Made by a program: the position numbers and the translations under genes | The notes under the pieces: model-generated | Told to the model about the DNA's origin: nothing | Databases searched by the model: none | Seen by the model: the letters and a program-made list of their open reading frames with translations, nothing else | Assembly: GCF_018320785.1 (NCBI RefSeq) | Contig: NC_054865.1 | Span: 44,972,898-45,036,897 of the forward strand | Reading direction: 5' to 3' | Origin: Cheilinus undulatus | Lineage: Eukaryota; Chordata; Actinopteri; Labriformes; Labridae | DNA: 64,000 nt | In this document: positions 48,008 through 59,100 of the stretch, in pieces | Layout: each line of letters opens with the position of its first letter | Numbering within the stretch: the stretch's first letter is position 1

Positions 48008-48024
48008 CCCCCGAAAATCCCCCC
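48008..48024 (-). promoter_or_regulatory. kappa-B-like site upstream of the il18r1-like gene
   Basis: The minus strand reads GGGGGGATTTTCGGGGG about 160 bases before the start codon. GGGGATTTTC matches the NF-kB consensus GGGRNWYYCC at 9 of 10 positions. A role is plausible for an immune receptor but unproven. Confidence 0.35.
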
Positions 48025-48454
48025 TCTGGAAAGATATCCTCGGGGATAAATGGTCAAACTTTCACCTTCTAGACCTTTCTTTGTGGTTTGGTGTTACATT
48101 AACGAGGTAGAACAGTCACTTCTGTAGAAACGCTGAAGGACTTGAACATATTTTCTTAAAACAGAAATAACCACAGGGAGTAGGTGACTTTTACTGAAAC
48201 GGACTTATTTCCCGTCATAGCAGATAAGAACGCCTTCTCTGCAGTTTCCTGCGAATTATCCACCACAATATTTCACCACAAAGACTCACATATCTGGATG
48301 TAAAATAGATCAGACTTCAGGTTAGCTCAGGGTTAGAGAGACAAGAGCAAAGAGTTGTTCAAACAGAAAAAAACTGCAGCAAAGATTTAACACGATAACT
48401 TAAGTGTAATAGACAGACCATACATGAAATAGAAAACTTTGAAGTTTTTATGAC

Positions 48455-48620
48455 TACAATAATACTAAAAATAATAAAGACAAAAATAATAGTATTATGA
48501 ATACTACTACTTATACTACTACAATTGATAATAACAATAATATTATTATTATCATTACTATTAGTAGTAGTAGAAGTAGTATTATCACAAGTAGTAGTAG
48601 TAGTAGTAGAAGAGTATTAT
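48455..48620. repeat. Trinucleotide-rich stretch (AAT/AGT)
   Basis: Mixed AATAAT, ATTATT and TAGTAGTAG runs, partly self-complementary. Microsatellite-like. Confidence 0.85.
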
Positions 48621-48949
48621 TAAAAACATCTTTCTATTTGTCTGTTGGTTAAAGGACACAGCCTACAACAAAAAAAAATAGCCTTTTATAATCCACTTTG
48701 GTCTGTTAATTCACCAAAGTCTTGTGAATTTCTCAGGAATTTATGAGGTTCAGCTTTCTTGAAGCTTGCAAATAGCAAATAAAAGGAATGACTGAATTAA
48801 AAGGTAAGTATGTACAGAAGCCTATTTCTACCACTTAAAAATAGAAAACAATGTGGAAGTAAGGTAATTCTAAAAAAAGTAAAGAAAGTTAAAAAAAAAA
48901 AGAAGAAAAAGCATACATTTAAATTATGCAAGGATGATCAAGAAAATAA

Positions 48950-49655
48950 TAATTATGATAACAAAAGATGAAATGACAACATTAGAAGTCAAAATTTTGA
49001 AAAAAATAAGTCATGATGATGAGGTTTAAACATCAAAATTATGAGAAATAAAGTCATAATTTTTAGACGTTTTAGATCAAAAGTTGAAATTTAAGGTAAT
49101 AAAGTTTTAAAAAATGGTCAAAGTAAGTCATAATTAAGAGAAATATAGTCATAATTTTGAGGAAAAAAGTAGAAATTTGACATAAAACTTTGAAATTACA
49201 GGTAACAAAAAAATAAGAGTCAAATTATAAGACTGTAAGGCATCCATCCATTCTCTGGGGGAATGGAGCCTACCTCGGCTGTCAGTGATGCAGGGTACAC
49301 CCTGGTCTGGTCAAGAGTCAATCACAGGGCTGACATATAGAGACAAACAACCAGGCCGTCTCACGCTCACACCTATAGCCAGTTAAGAGTCACTAATTAA
49401 TCTAACGAGTGATGGTGGGAGGAAGCCAGAATACGTGGAGAAAACCACGGGGAGAATATGAAACTCTGCACAGAAAGGCCATACCAGGAAGCTAACCAGG
49501 TCAGGCCCCATCAGCTGTGAGGCTATAGCCCTAACCCCTGTGGCGCAGCCCAAAGTTAGTCATAATTATGACAAAAAGTTGAAATTTGAGATAGAAAGTC
49601 AAATTTATGAAAAAGTAAGTCATAATTATGAGATAAAAAGTAGAAATTAGAAGCA
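48950..49655. repeat. AGTCATAATTATGAG minisatellite split by a LINE-like insert
   Basis: Degenerate units containing AAGTCATAATTATGAG and AAAAGTTGAAATTTGA run from about 48950 to 49235 and resume at about 49553. The break is the dispersed repeat at 49241-49550. Confidence 0.65.
49241..49550. mobile_element. Conserved fish dispersed repeat, probably RTE-type LINE 3' end
   Basis: Contains the widely shared phrases CATCCATCCATTCTCTGG, GGGTACACCCTGGTCTGG, AATCACAGGGCTGACATA, GTGGGAGGAAGCCAGA and CTGCACAGAAAGGCC. I associate these with Expander/RTE-type LINE copies in teleosts. No ORF is kept. The family name is from memory. Confidence 0.5.
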
Positions 49656-49683
49656 CAGATGACATCAGGTCACGTATTTCTAT

Positions 49684-50060
49684 GTACGGAGGCCGCCCAG
49701 GCTCAGATCTGGCCTGTTGCTCTTTCACTTCATGCTATTCCCCACTCTCTCATCCCCGTTTCGAACTCTGTCCAAGGCTGCCAGCTGAGAGGAGGCTCAC
49801 ATCCATTAAGCCACATCCATTTCCTAAGAGGGGCATGGTCTGGGGCGGAGTCAGACAGCTCAGTAACATTTAAAGCCACAGACACAGAAACAGCTTGCTC
49901 TGAGCAGGGCCGAAACAGAGAGGTTTTTAGACATATATCCAATACTGGAGTGCTTTTTTCAGCAACAAACTCTACAGGCATGTTTTGGGGAGCTCTGAGA
50001 CCAATATAAATTTGTCTTAAAAGGGTAAAATATGTGACCTTTAAGTCTCTAGTGTAGGTC
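49684..50060. repeat. SINE body fragment plus unnamed fish repeat
   Basis: 49684-49785 has GGCTCAGATCTGGCCTGTTG and a CTCTCTCATCCCCG-like body, resembling the tail half of the SINE at 18205. 49830-50060 carries CGGAGTCAGACAGCTCAGTA, AAGCCACAGACACAGAAAC and GCATGTTTTGGGGAGCTCTG, phrases repeated in many fish genomes. ORFs on both strands here are chance. Confidence 0.4.
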
Positions 50061-51770
50061 AAAAATCTTTTGCCCCTACATCTTCTACAAGTACATTTCC
50101 CAAAGTGAAACCTCAAGTTTTTTCATGACATCAGAGTTATTTTAAGAGCCGTGAACGAGTTTCTCCGAAGCAACTGAATCAAACTGTTTCCCTAGAGGAA
50201 CTAAATACCACAGCTTTTTGAAACAACAACGTAGTTCCTATACTTGTATTTCCACTCTAATATAGCTATGTCAGCTGGTTAAGGGGTTTATTATCATATG
50301 ATTATTTTAAATTACACTGAATACTAAAATACCTGGAGCATTACTAAAAAATAACTGCTAAATTACATAAAGCAAAATTACTATAACTCATATCAGAAGA
50401 ACAACAATGAAACCAATGTGAGAGATCACTGTCTGTAAAGGGCCCTTCAGCTGCAAAGAAGACAAAACAATGTAGATAAAAAAGCCTGATATTTCTTCAG
50501 AGGTTTGTAGAGACCAAAAAAACAGATTTATAAAGTGCATGAATACTGAACTATTGTTGCAACATGGTCACCAGAAACATGAGTTCACTGCAATTAATTA
50601 CATCCTTTTTGTCACATTTTGAGATTCCACTATTTTGCATATTAAACTGTTATTGTGTCATTTTGGATTTTATATTTTCTTAAACTAAGAATTAATTACT
50701 TTGTTTTATAATACAGACCTGCTGTAAGTATAGTAGAATATATGGATTTTTAATTTCCAACAATCCAGCACCAACAATTTAGTCTAGTTTTAGTCCCTGT
50801 ATCTAAATCTAAACTTACTTTTCATCAGAGTATTTATCACCATAGATCTTATTTTAACTCATCTTAGTCTCATCGCTCTCATGGGAAAAGGCTGTTGTCT
50901 AACATTTTTGGTCAAAGTTTGTTGATTAAATTAACTCTGATGATAACCTATGCATATATTCAAACCCCATGTACAGAAACTATCATCCTTGAAGGGCAGC
51001 CTGGGTTTGAATCCGGCCTGTGGCTCCTTTCCCAGGTCATTCCCTATACTCTCCCCAGGCATTAGAAATTCATCCCCAGATACTGATTAATCGATGATCT
51101 AAGCATCTGTGCCAGGTAATAGCCTAAATGTTTGTGCTGTCAAACGAAGCTGAATTGAATTCTAATTGAATTACGTGTACTGAAGGACATCTGTTGTTAT
51201 GTGTGCTATCTGATTCTGTATTGTTTCAGGTACAATTTTAAAAGGGGAGGTATTATTTAAAAATTAACTTTTAAGGTTTTCTAACAAAGATATCTGCCCT
51301 TGACCTGTCCACAATCCCCTTAAGTACCAGTGTGCCAAATGTGCATTTATCAGGTTTTCCTATGATTACATGTAATTTCAGTGGTTGTCTCTTGTGCTTT
51401 CCACTTATTTATCTCCTTGTCATTGATAACACTGCTGGTTTTCTCAATTTAATGAGGAAGTTCCTCAAGAAATGACCAAATTTCCATGCTGTCACTAGAA
51501 GAAAGTAAAATAAGATGTATGCATGTCCTTCTGTATCAATGTGCTTTTAAACATGTTTGTCTCTTCATTCAATATGTTTTTTTTTTCTATTTTGGCTCCA
51601 AAATTTGTATTAAAAACATTTTTACAAATCTGGGCCATGATTTCTCCCACGGTGGTCGACAGTCCTGATGTTTTCCAGTTGACAACCACTGCCTTAGTAA
51701 ATGTTTTTTAATATTTAATAATAAAAAAATAATTAAAAAGGATATTATTCTTTGAAGTTGTGCTTACTTT
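50060..51770. other. Gap upstream of the il18r1-like gene, no gene seen
   Basis: AT-rich DNA. It has a SINE fragment near 50990-51075 (GGGTTTGAATCCGGCCTGTG) and a piece at 50608-50722 that shares CCACTATTTTGCAT and TGTGTCATTTT words with 54524-54650. Nothing coding recognised. Confidence 0.4.
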
Positions 51771-51773
51771 CTT

Positions 51774-51788
51774 CCACTAGATGGCAGC
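51774..51788 (+). promoter_or_regulatory. Perfect CTCF core motif
   Basis: CCACTAGATGGCAGC fits the vertebrate CTCF core CCASYAGRKGGCRSY at all 15 positions. It lies in the gap between the two tandem il18r1-like genes, just before a 254-bp tandem duplication. Occupancy is unknown. Confidence 0.55.
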
Positions 51789-51794
51789 AAAACC

Positions 51795-52302
51795 TAAACT
51801 AAAACCCACCCTGAAACTCATCTTGGCACCTCTTATTGCTTCTCTGTGGGAATTGACCAATCACTGGCTGATATGTACCCAGCACCCTGATGCAGACAAA
51901 GCCAGTGTTCACTAATGTTTAGACTCAGATGTACTTTTAACCAAGTAAAAATATAACATCCACCAGAATGAATGATAATAAATCACAGCATTTATTCAAT
52001 ATTGTTGATTATCAACTACAATAGTCAAAGCAAATTTAACAGTAGACTAAAACTAAAACCCACCCTGAAACTCATCTTGGCACCTCTTATTGCTTCTCTG
52101 TGGGAATTGACCAATCACTGGCTGATATGTACCCAGCACCCTGATGCAGACAAAGCCAGTGTTCACTAATGTTTAGACTCAGATGTACTTTTAACCAAGT
52201 AAAAATATAACATCCACCAGAATGAATGATAATAAATCACAGCATTTATTCAATATTGTTGATTATCAACTACAATAGTCAAAGCAAATTTAACAGTAGT
52301 GA
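51795..52302. repeat. 254-bp tandem duplication
   Basis: A segment starting CTAAAACCCACCCTGAAACT and ending ATTTAACAGTAG is present twice, with a shift of 254 bases, and I saw no differences between the copies. It lies in the 3' flank of the decoy-like receptor gene and each copy carries AATAAA on the minus strand. The identity implies a very recent duplication or an assembly duplication. Confidence 0.9.
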
Positions 52303-52734
52303 TGTAGCAGCAGTTACAAAAAAAGTGCATTTTTCTATAATAGCTTAATACAAAGTAGGTAGTCACAATGTCTGCAGAGTAGGAATAATGGGCAGCAGGA
52401 TTCACAAATACACAAAAGCTTAGAATATCTTATCATTAGGTTTGAAGAAGAAGGATCTGAAAGAATCAGGAGTATAGAGTAAATAGTACCAGTGAGTATG
52501 ACAGTCTTCAAGGACTAACTTAGCTTAATTTCAATTCTTTACAATAAAATCATAAAAGCTACAATAAAAACATTAATATAGTGTTAAATAGTTTTTAGTT
52601 AAATACAGATGATCTGTTCTATTCTGATCTTGGAGAGTATCTTAAGTTACAGTGAGAGACTCCTATTTCTAATACTGAAAAGCTCTGATAGGGTACATTC
52701 ATTAACAGAGGAGAAGCTGTCTCAGGTAAAAGCC

Positions 52735-53048
52735 TTGTTTTTGGTTCATGCTGTGGAGCTTGAAGGTGATAGCGTAGCTGCTTCCAGAAGGAGGAGGAGG
52801 ATATCATGGGGCATTTTCCTTTGCAGGTGACAGAGAACAGAGAGTCACTGAGAAGCTGTAAAGTCTCTGCTACTGAGCCGGACCTTCTTTTGACCTTGTT
52901 TTGATGAAAACTAAGCGAGTCTTTTGCTCCAGAACAAATGCATGAATGTCTTTCAGCAGAGCAGATTCTAGACCAGGAGCTAAAGCAGTGAGAAACAGAA
53001 TCACTGTTCAGCTGTGTTTGATACAGTCCGACACTGCCTCTGGTACAG
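52735..53048 (-). pseudogene. Degraded last TIR exon of the il18r1-like paralogue
   Basis: Aligns with the last exon of the intact paralogue (36470-36822). The first part reads VPEAVSDCIKHS, then TGA where the paralogue has CGG (Arg), then TVILFLTALAPGL and KTRLVFIKT. After this the frame changes and the match resumes as RRSGSVAETLQLLS and SSSFWKQLRYHL. Box 3 is still recognisable, so the decay is fairly recent. The acceptor at 53049 is intact, so this may now be 3' UTR. Confidence 0.85.
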
Positions 53049-53162
53049 CTGTAAGAAACAAAATGATGCATCTCTTTATTAAGGTGAATTTGATTTTGAT
53101 ATTTTTTTGCATATTTATTGAAAAAAGTTTTCCTGATAATACGCCAGTAGCATACCTTTCAT

Positions 53163-56100
53163 TCATACATTCTCCTGCCTTTCTCTGTCCACCTCATTTG
53201 GTCCTGCGTCTGTGACGCTCTTGTAGTTCGTCAGAGAGACATCATGGCTTTTTCCATCTAAAACAAAACACAAACAGCTTTATGTCTCTGCTGTGACAAA
53301 CTGATGCAGGTAGAAAAATGGCATGGCTGGCAACTTTAGTCATGCAACTTTTGGGAAAAATATGTGTACCTGTAAATAACAGTTTAATAAAAAAGCTGAA
53401 GCTTGAGTCCCACCTGAGACACTGTGAGAGCAACAAAGAAAGCCCTGTAGGAAAAGGGCAATGTCCACTTTGAACTTCACACAAAGAACTGCTGTTAGTA
53501 AAACTATCATCATCATGATGCCCCCAATGCTGAGCACCAGAGTGACAGACAAAGGAGAAGCTGCAGGGACACAAAGGGCAACTTAACACAAAATATTATG
53601 GTTTAGGTAAAGAAGCAGACAGTATGGGAAATCTATGTAAGCTGGGCATATGGAGCAGAGAGTTTGATGTCAGAGCTGCTCTGGTTTCTATTTAGTCTGG
53701 TAATTAATGAATTGATCAAACTTTGGCTAAACTGTGTCGTGGCATGAAATAAACAGAGCGCAAATTGGTTGGGACATCGGTCAAAATACATTTTCTTAAA
53801 ACAGTGCTTGTCATCTGACGGGTCAGGACCCAAAAGTGGTTCTAAGAGCTGCTAACAGTGGGGGGCAAATTCATGCCTGCAATGCAACAACTAGTCTATG
53901 ATGTATGGAGGCCCTAAGACGACATACACCTATATATTTTATTTGGTTCCTTCTACCTTTATAACATATACATTCTCTTAAGACCTCCTCCTTATCTTCT
54001 TGTTATTTTGGGATAAGAAAGACGTTTTCCCATGATAATGCGTTAATTTCCTTTAAATAAAATGTATGCATGCATGTCCTTCCAGGGCTTCACTTGTCAA
54101 GCATCTTTGTTTTTTCTTGTCTCGTTGTTTAATAATTTGTCCTTTAAACCAGCGGTACTAAACTGCTGGATTGGGAACCAAAAATGTGTCACAAAGCTGT
54201 TTTCACTGGGTTGCCACTTTGTAACTGCAAATAAATAATGGGGCAAAAGAGTTTGATGTACAGAAGCCTTTAGTTGACATGAATCCATATAGCCTCCAGG
54301 GTTTTTTTTTTGTTTGTTTGTTTGATTTTAGATCTCGACTTACAGTATCTATGCCATGATGTGCAGAATCCTTAAGCTGCGATAAAGAGTCACTTTTTAT
54401 GGTTTTCATGAGATCCTCACAAATGGAGAACAACACTCCAATTCCCTTTCAAAAGATTCTTTTTTTAAAATCACAGTAATCTCAGGATTTCTGTAGTTAA
54501 TCCAGATAACTCACACCCTTATTGTCACATCCTAAAATTCCACTATTTTGCATCCAAAACTTTTTTTGTGTCATTTTTGATTTTTCGTCTTAATCTAAGA
54601 GTAACCGACTTCCAGTTTTGATACAGACCGGCTTTAATAGGTATGCTTTAAACCAAGTAAATTATAACTGCACAAAATTTTGGTTGAAACTGATTACATC
54701 AACATTTTTAAGTAGCAGAAATAGATTTTTTTGAGTAATCATTACTCATACATTTATGTTGGGTTGACTTGACTTACGTAAGTTAAACTGCACTGTGGAA
54801 ACTTTCCTACACTTTAAAATTCTGTGTAAATCCTTTTTCGTAAAGCTGCATAGTCCCATCCACCGCAATGTTCCCTTATCTATATCACATACTCTAATCT
54901 TGAAGTGCACACTGAACCAGGAAATCTTCCTCTGTTATGTTGAGTATACCATACACTGCATATTACAGTTTTCCCAACAGACGTGACTTCTCTGAGTCAA
55001 TAACTTCACTCATGGTGCAAAAGTGTCTAATGCCCAAAGACATTCTGGAAACAATAAGAAAAAAAAACATTTAGAATAACTGAGTACTGTTTCCGGAAAC
55101 AAAAAATGTGGTCAGTCAACTCAGACAAATAGAACTGAAATAGCTATTTCGTATTTAAGTGAACACAACTTAAATTTTTAACAACCTTCAACTGTTTGGT
55201 CTTACAGAATATATTTAAGATTTTAACACACACTTAACCACAGAAAAAGGAACTGCGTACTAAAAAGTAAATATGTAAACGGTAAAAAGGTAAATGTTTG
55301 ATAACATGAGGTTCAGGTGATTTTTGACTTGTCCACTGAGCCGTTTGTGAGTTTTTAAAAGTAAAATGAGACATTCGGGTGCAGTGGTGGACATGTTTTT
55401 CATCACTGTGGCTGCAGGAAGATGGTGCAGTGGCTTAACCATGTTTGTTAAAAACAAAAATAATGCATGCAATTAATCGTATTTCTAAACAATTAGTGTC
55501 CTAACTGTGGATTGTAGCCCTAATATATATATATATACATATATATTTTAAATTAGTATCCCATTGAAAGTGTGGCCCTTGCCCGTGAAAAAACACATTA
55601 ATATATCAGAGCAGATTACAATCCTGTCATCGATGCCTGTTGCTTCATATCAAGTTGCTAAATAAATTAGTCCACAATTTGATTTGATTGAAGCTATACT
55701 AGCTCTAGTGAACCTATGATTATTATAATAAATCAAAGCCAAAGCCAAAGCTGTCCTCAATGCTGTCTACCTTTTTGAGCCAAAGTGATGGTGGCAAAGC
55801 TTGACGGCTGATCATCAGACTCTAGTTTACAGGTGTACTTTCTCTTTATATCCTCCTTTGACACTTTTTTGAAAATCAAGGAGGCCGTCACCTTCATTTC
55901 CTCAGCAGCATTTTCTCTGAAAATCAAGAGTAAAATGTTAGCTAGAGATATGGTGAACATTCACATTTTCAAACTTGTTTATCAGAGCTGGGACAGTGTC
56001 AAGTGTTTACCGTGTAGAATTATAGAAAACTGGTAGGTTGTCATTCCTTTCCACAAAGGAAGTTCCACTTAACCAAAACACCTCATCAAAATCTGAATAT

Positions 56101-59100
56101 ATCACAGCTTTGCATTCAATCACCACTGTCAAGCCTGGAACACAGAGCATACACAGATTTGATCATTTATGTCCTAGTACAGTGCCTATTAAGTTTTCAT
56201 TCCCTTGGATGTTTTACCCTTTTTTGATTTTATAAATCAGTCATGGTCAGTATATTTAGGCTTTCTTGACAAATAAATCAATTAAACCCACTTTAATGTC
56301 AACGTAAAAACAGACTTCTATGAAGTAATTTCAATTAAACAAAAACATTTAAGGTCAAATACTTCACTGCATTAATATTCACCCCCTTTTAAAGTGACTG
56401 ACCTAATTCATCAGAGGTCCAGCCAACTGGTGCTAGTAGTCTCATTATTAGTGAAATGGGGATCCCCTGAATGCAGTGAATGTGTCTCAACTGACTGTAG
56501 TGTAACGACACCTGTGTCTGGAAAGTCCAGTCACTGGTTAATCAGTATTCCTGGCGACCATTATATCATAAAGACAAAAGAACACATTTAAAGCAACTCA
56601 GAGAAAAAGTTACTGAGAAGTATGAGTCAGGGGATGGGATCACAAAAAATTCCCAGGCACTGAACTTCCTCAGAGTTCAGTTCAACCCATCATCAAGAAA
56701 TGGAGGGAATATGCCACATGTGTAAATCTGCCTAGATCAGGTCATCCTCACGAACTGAGTGACTGTGAGAGAAGGAGTCTAGTGAGAGAGGCCACCAAGA
56801 CTCCTATGACTACTCTGAAGGAGTTACAAACTTCAACTAAGATGGGAGAGCCTCTGCATACAACAACTGTTGCCCTGAAAAATCATATTAAATCTTGACT
56901 AGAGTTCACCAGAAGGTACATGGGAGACTGACATTATTTCATTTTTTTAAGTTAAATTAAATTGACCATGATTAATTCATAAAAACAATAAAAGGCTAAA
57001 ACATCTGAGGGATTGAATAATTTTTATAGGCACTGGATAGCTATATCTCATTATCATATCTATAGCTGAGTGCATGTTTAATAGAAATAACAAAGAAACC
57101 TACCTAAATCTACATGAAATACTTCATTGTGGTGTGGTGAGAGTATCTCTGTTTTTCCAGATATTACTGTGCAAAAAGAAGAGCAAATATGTTAAATTTG
57201 AAGATAACAAATCTCCATCTTTGAAGAGACATAAATCTGAAGGCGAAAACTTACTTCTTGGATGGACATCAAGGGCCACTGCAAAGGTCATTTTGTATGT
57301 ATGCTGATTGTACGAGTAAGATCTGGTACAGATGTAGACACCTTGGTCATTCTCCTCCACACTATTGAAGTAATCAACCTTTTGCCGTGACTCTCCTTTC
57401 TACAAGATGAAAAATGAAGTTCAATTATTGAGCATTCAGTCAATGAAAGTGTGTTTAGGACTCAACATTTGATAAAACAGATTATGCTTGATGGCCAAAT
57501 TTAACTGACCTCATAAAAAATCTGTAAATACCTTGTGCCAAGAGAGGCCGCTCCTGGTCATATTTGGTGTATTTACAGCAGGGAGACCAACATCAGGACA
57601 ATTCAACGTGCAGGACTCTTGAGTGTAGCATGTTTTAGAGTATGTGGCCTTCTCTTCATACTCTCTGCTCTGTGTTGTGTAAACAGTCAGTCTGAACCAG
57701 AACTGACGACTGACATTCCTGCCATGTCAACAAAAAGATGAAAGGACAATTAATCATTAGGATTTTACATTAAAATAGCAAATTCTTTAGTTATGACTGA
57801 GCTTTGTTAATCTTTGCTTTCACTAAACCACAGTGAACTTTTGATTTCTGGGAGTCTCTGGCTGGGTATAAATAGAGTCAGCCTTATCTCCCATGCCCGG
57901 GAAAAATGAAACAAAGCAAATGGAGAGTGAGACCCCTTGTTGTCCTTGGCCAGGGGTATTGTTGACTTTCCCACCACTGAACAGTAAATTTAGCAGAAAA
58001 TGGTCTGAGTTTTAACCTTTTATATAATATATATTATCTCTGGTTAACAACATCAAGGCACCTGACAACTGTTGCAACCTGCTTATTCTCAAAATGTCTA
58101 CTACTATTATACAGCAGCAGACTGTGCTTTATTCATCCTCAACTACTATTGGAGTGATTAAAAAAAAATCTAAATTTCTGTGATTACTGAAGACAAATAG
58201 TGTTTTATCATTGACTCCAAAATTGGCTGTTGGTTTTCCTCAACAGACAGATGTGTTCTCTCATACCAAGAGAAATCAGGCTTCATAATATTTAGAAAAT
58301 TTGCTTTTTTATTGGGAAACAACTTCCTTATTTGAAAAAAGATTTGCTATTTGAAAAAAAAAACTTCATTGCTTGTACCACACTTGATTTATTACTTAAA
58401 AAAAAGCTTGTACGATGGAGAAAAATGACTTTGTTGTTTTGAATCAACTAGCTCTCATATTAAAAGAAGACACTAGCATTGTTATTTGAAAAAAATGCTG
58501 TGATTACAGATGAAGTATTATTTCATCTAAAAAAAACTGATTGTTTAATTTGTAGAAAACTGGCTTTGATATTTTAAATAAATGCCCTGTTGGGGGGAAA
58601 CTGGATTTTTTCTTTAGACAAATAGCTTTGCTAACAGGAGAAAATTAGCTTGGTTTTTGATTAATGAATAAACAAGATGTTATTTTAAAAACTGCTTATC
58701 AAATGGAGAAAACTAGCTCTCTTGTTGAGTTATTCATTTGGTATTAAGCCTAATATCAGCTTTACTGCTGAAAAATTACTTTCTAAATGACTGAAAACTA
58801 GCTTTTTTATTAAAGAATTTATTTGTTAATAGAGGAAAGTTGCTTTGTTATTTATAAAATTCTTTGTTGATATCAAAAACGAGCTTAGTAATTCAAGAAA
58901 TGCTTTGTAATTGTAGAAAACTAGAATTCTTATTAGAGCATCATTGTTTATGGAGAAAAGTAGCTTTGAGATTAAAAAAAATTAACTAGCTTTTAATCAC
59001 AGAATTTCTTTAAGGGGAAAGCAGCTTTGTTGGTGTGAAAAAAGCAAAAAAATTTTCACTATTGTCTTATTGTTTTGCTCTATTGTTGTCTGTAAAGTGA

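Noticed and set aside
49659-50116. ORFs of 116 and 128 codons on opposite strands
   Set aside because: They lie in dispersed repeat sequence and have no recognisable domain.
52619-53071. A 150-codon ORF as a functional TIR protein
   Set aside because: Its frame matches the TIR only in the second half; the first half is the wrong frame for the family, so it is a by-product of decay.
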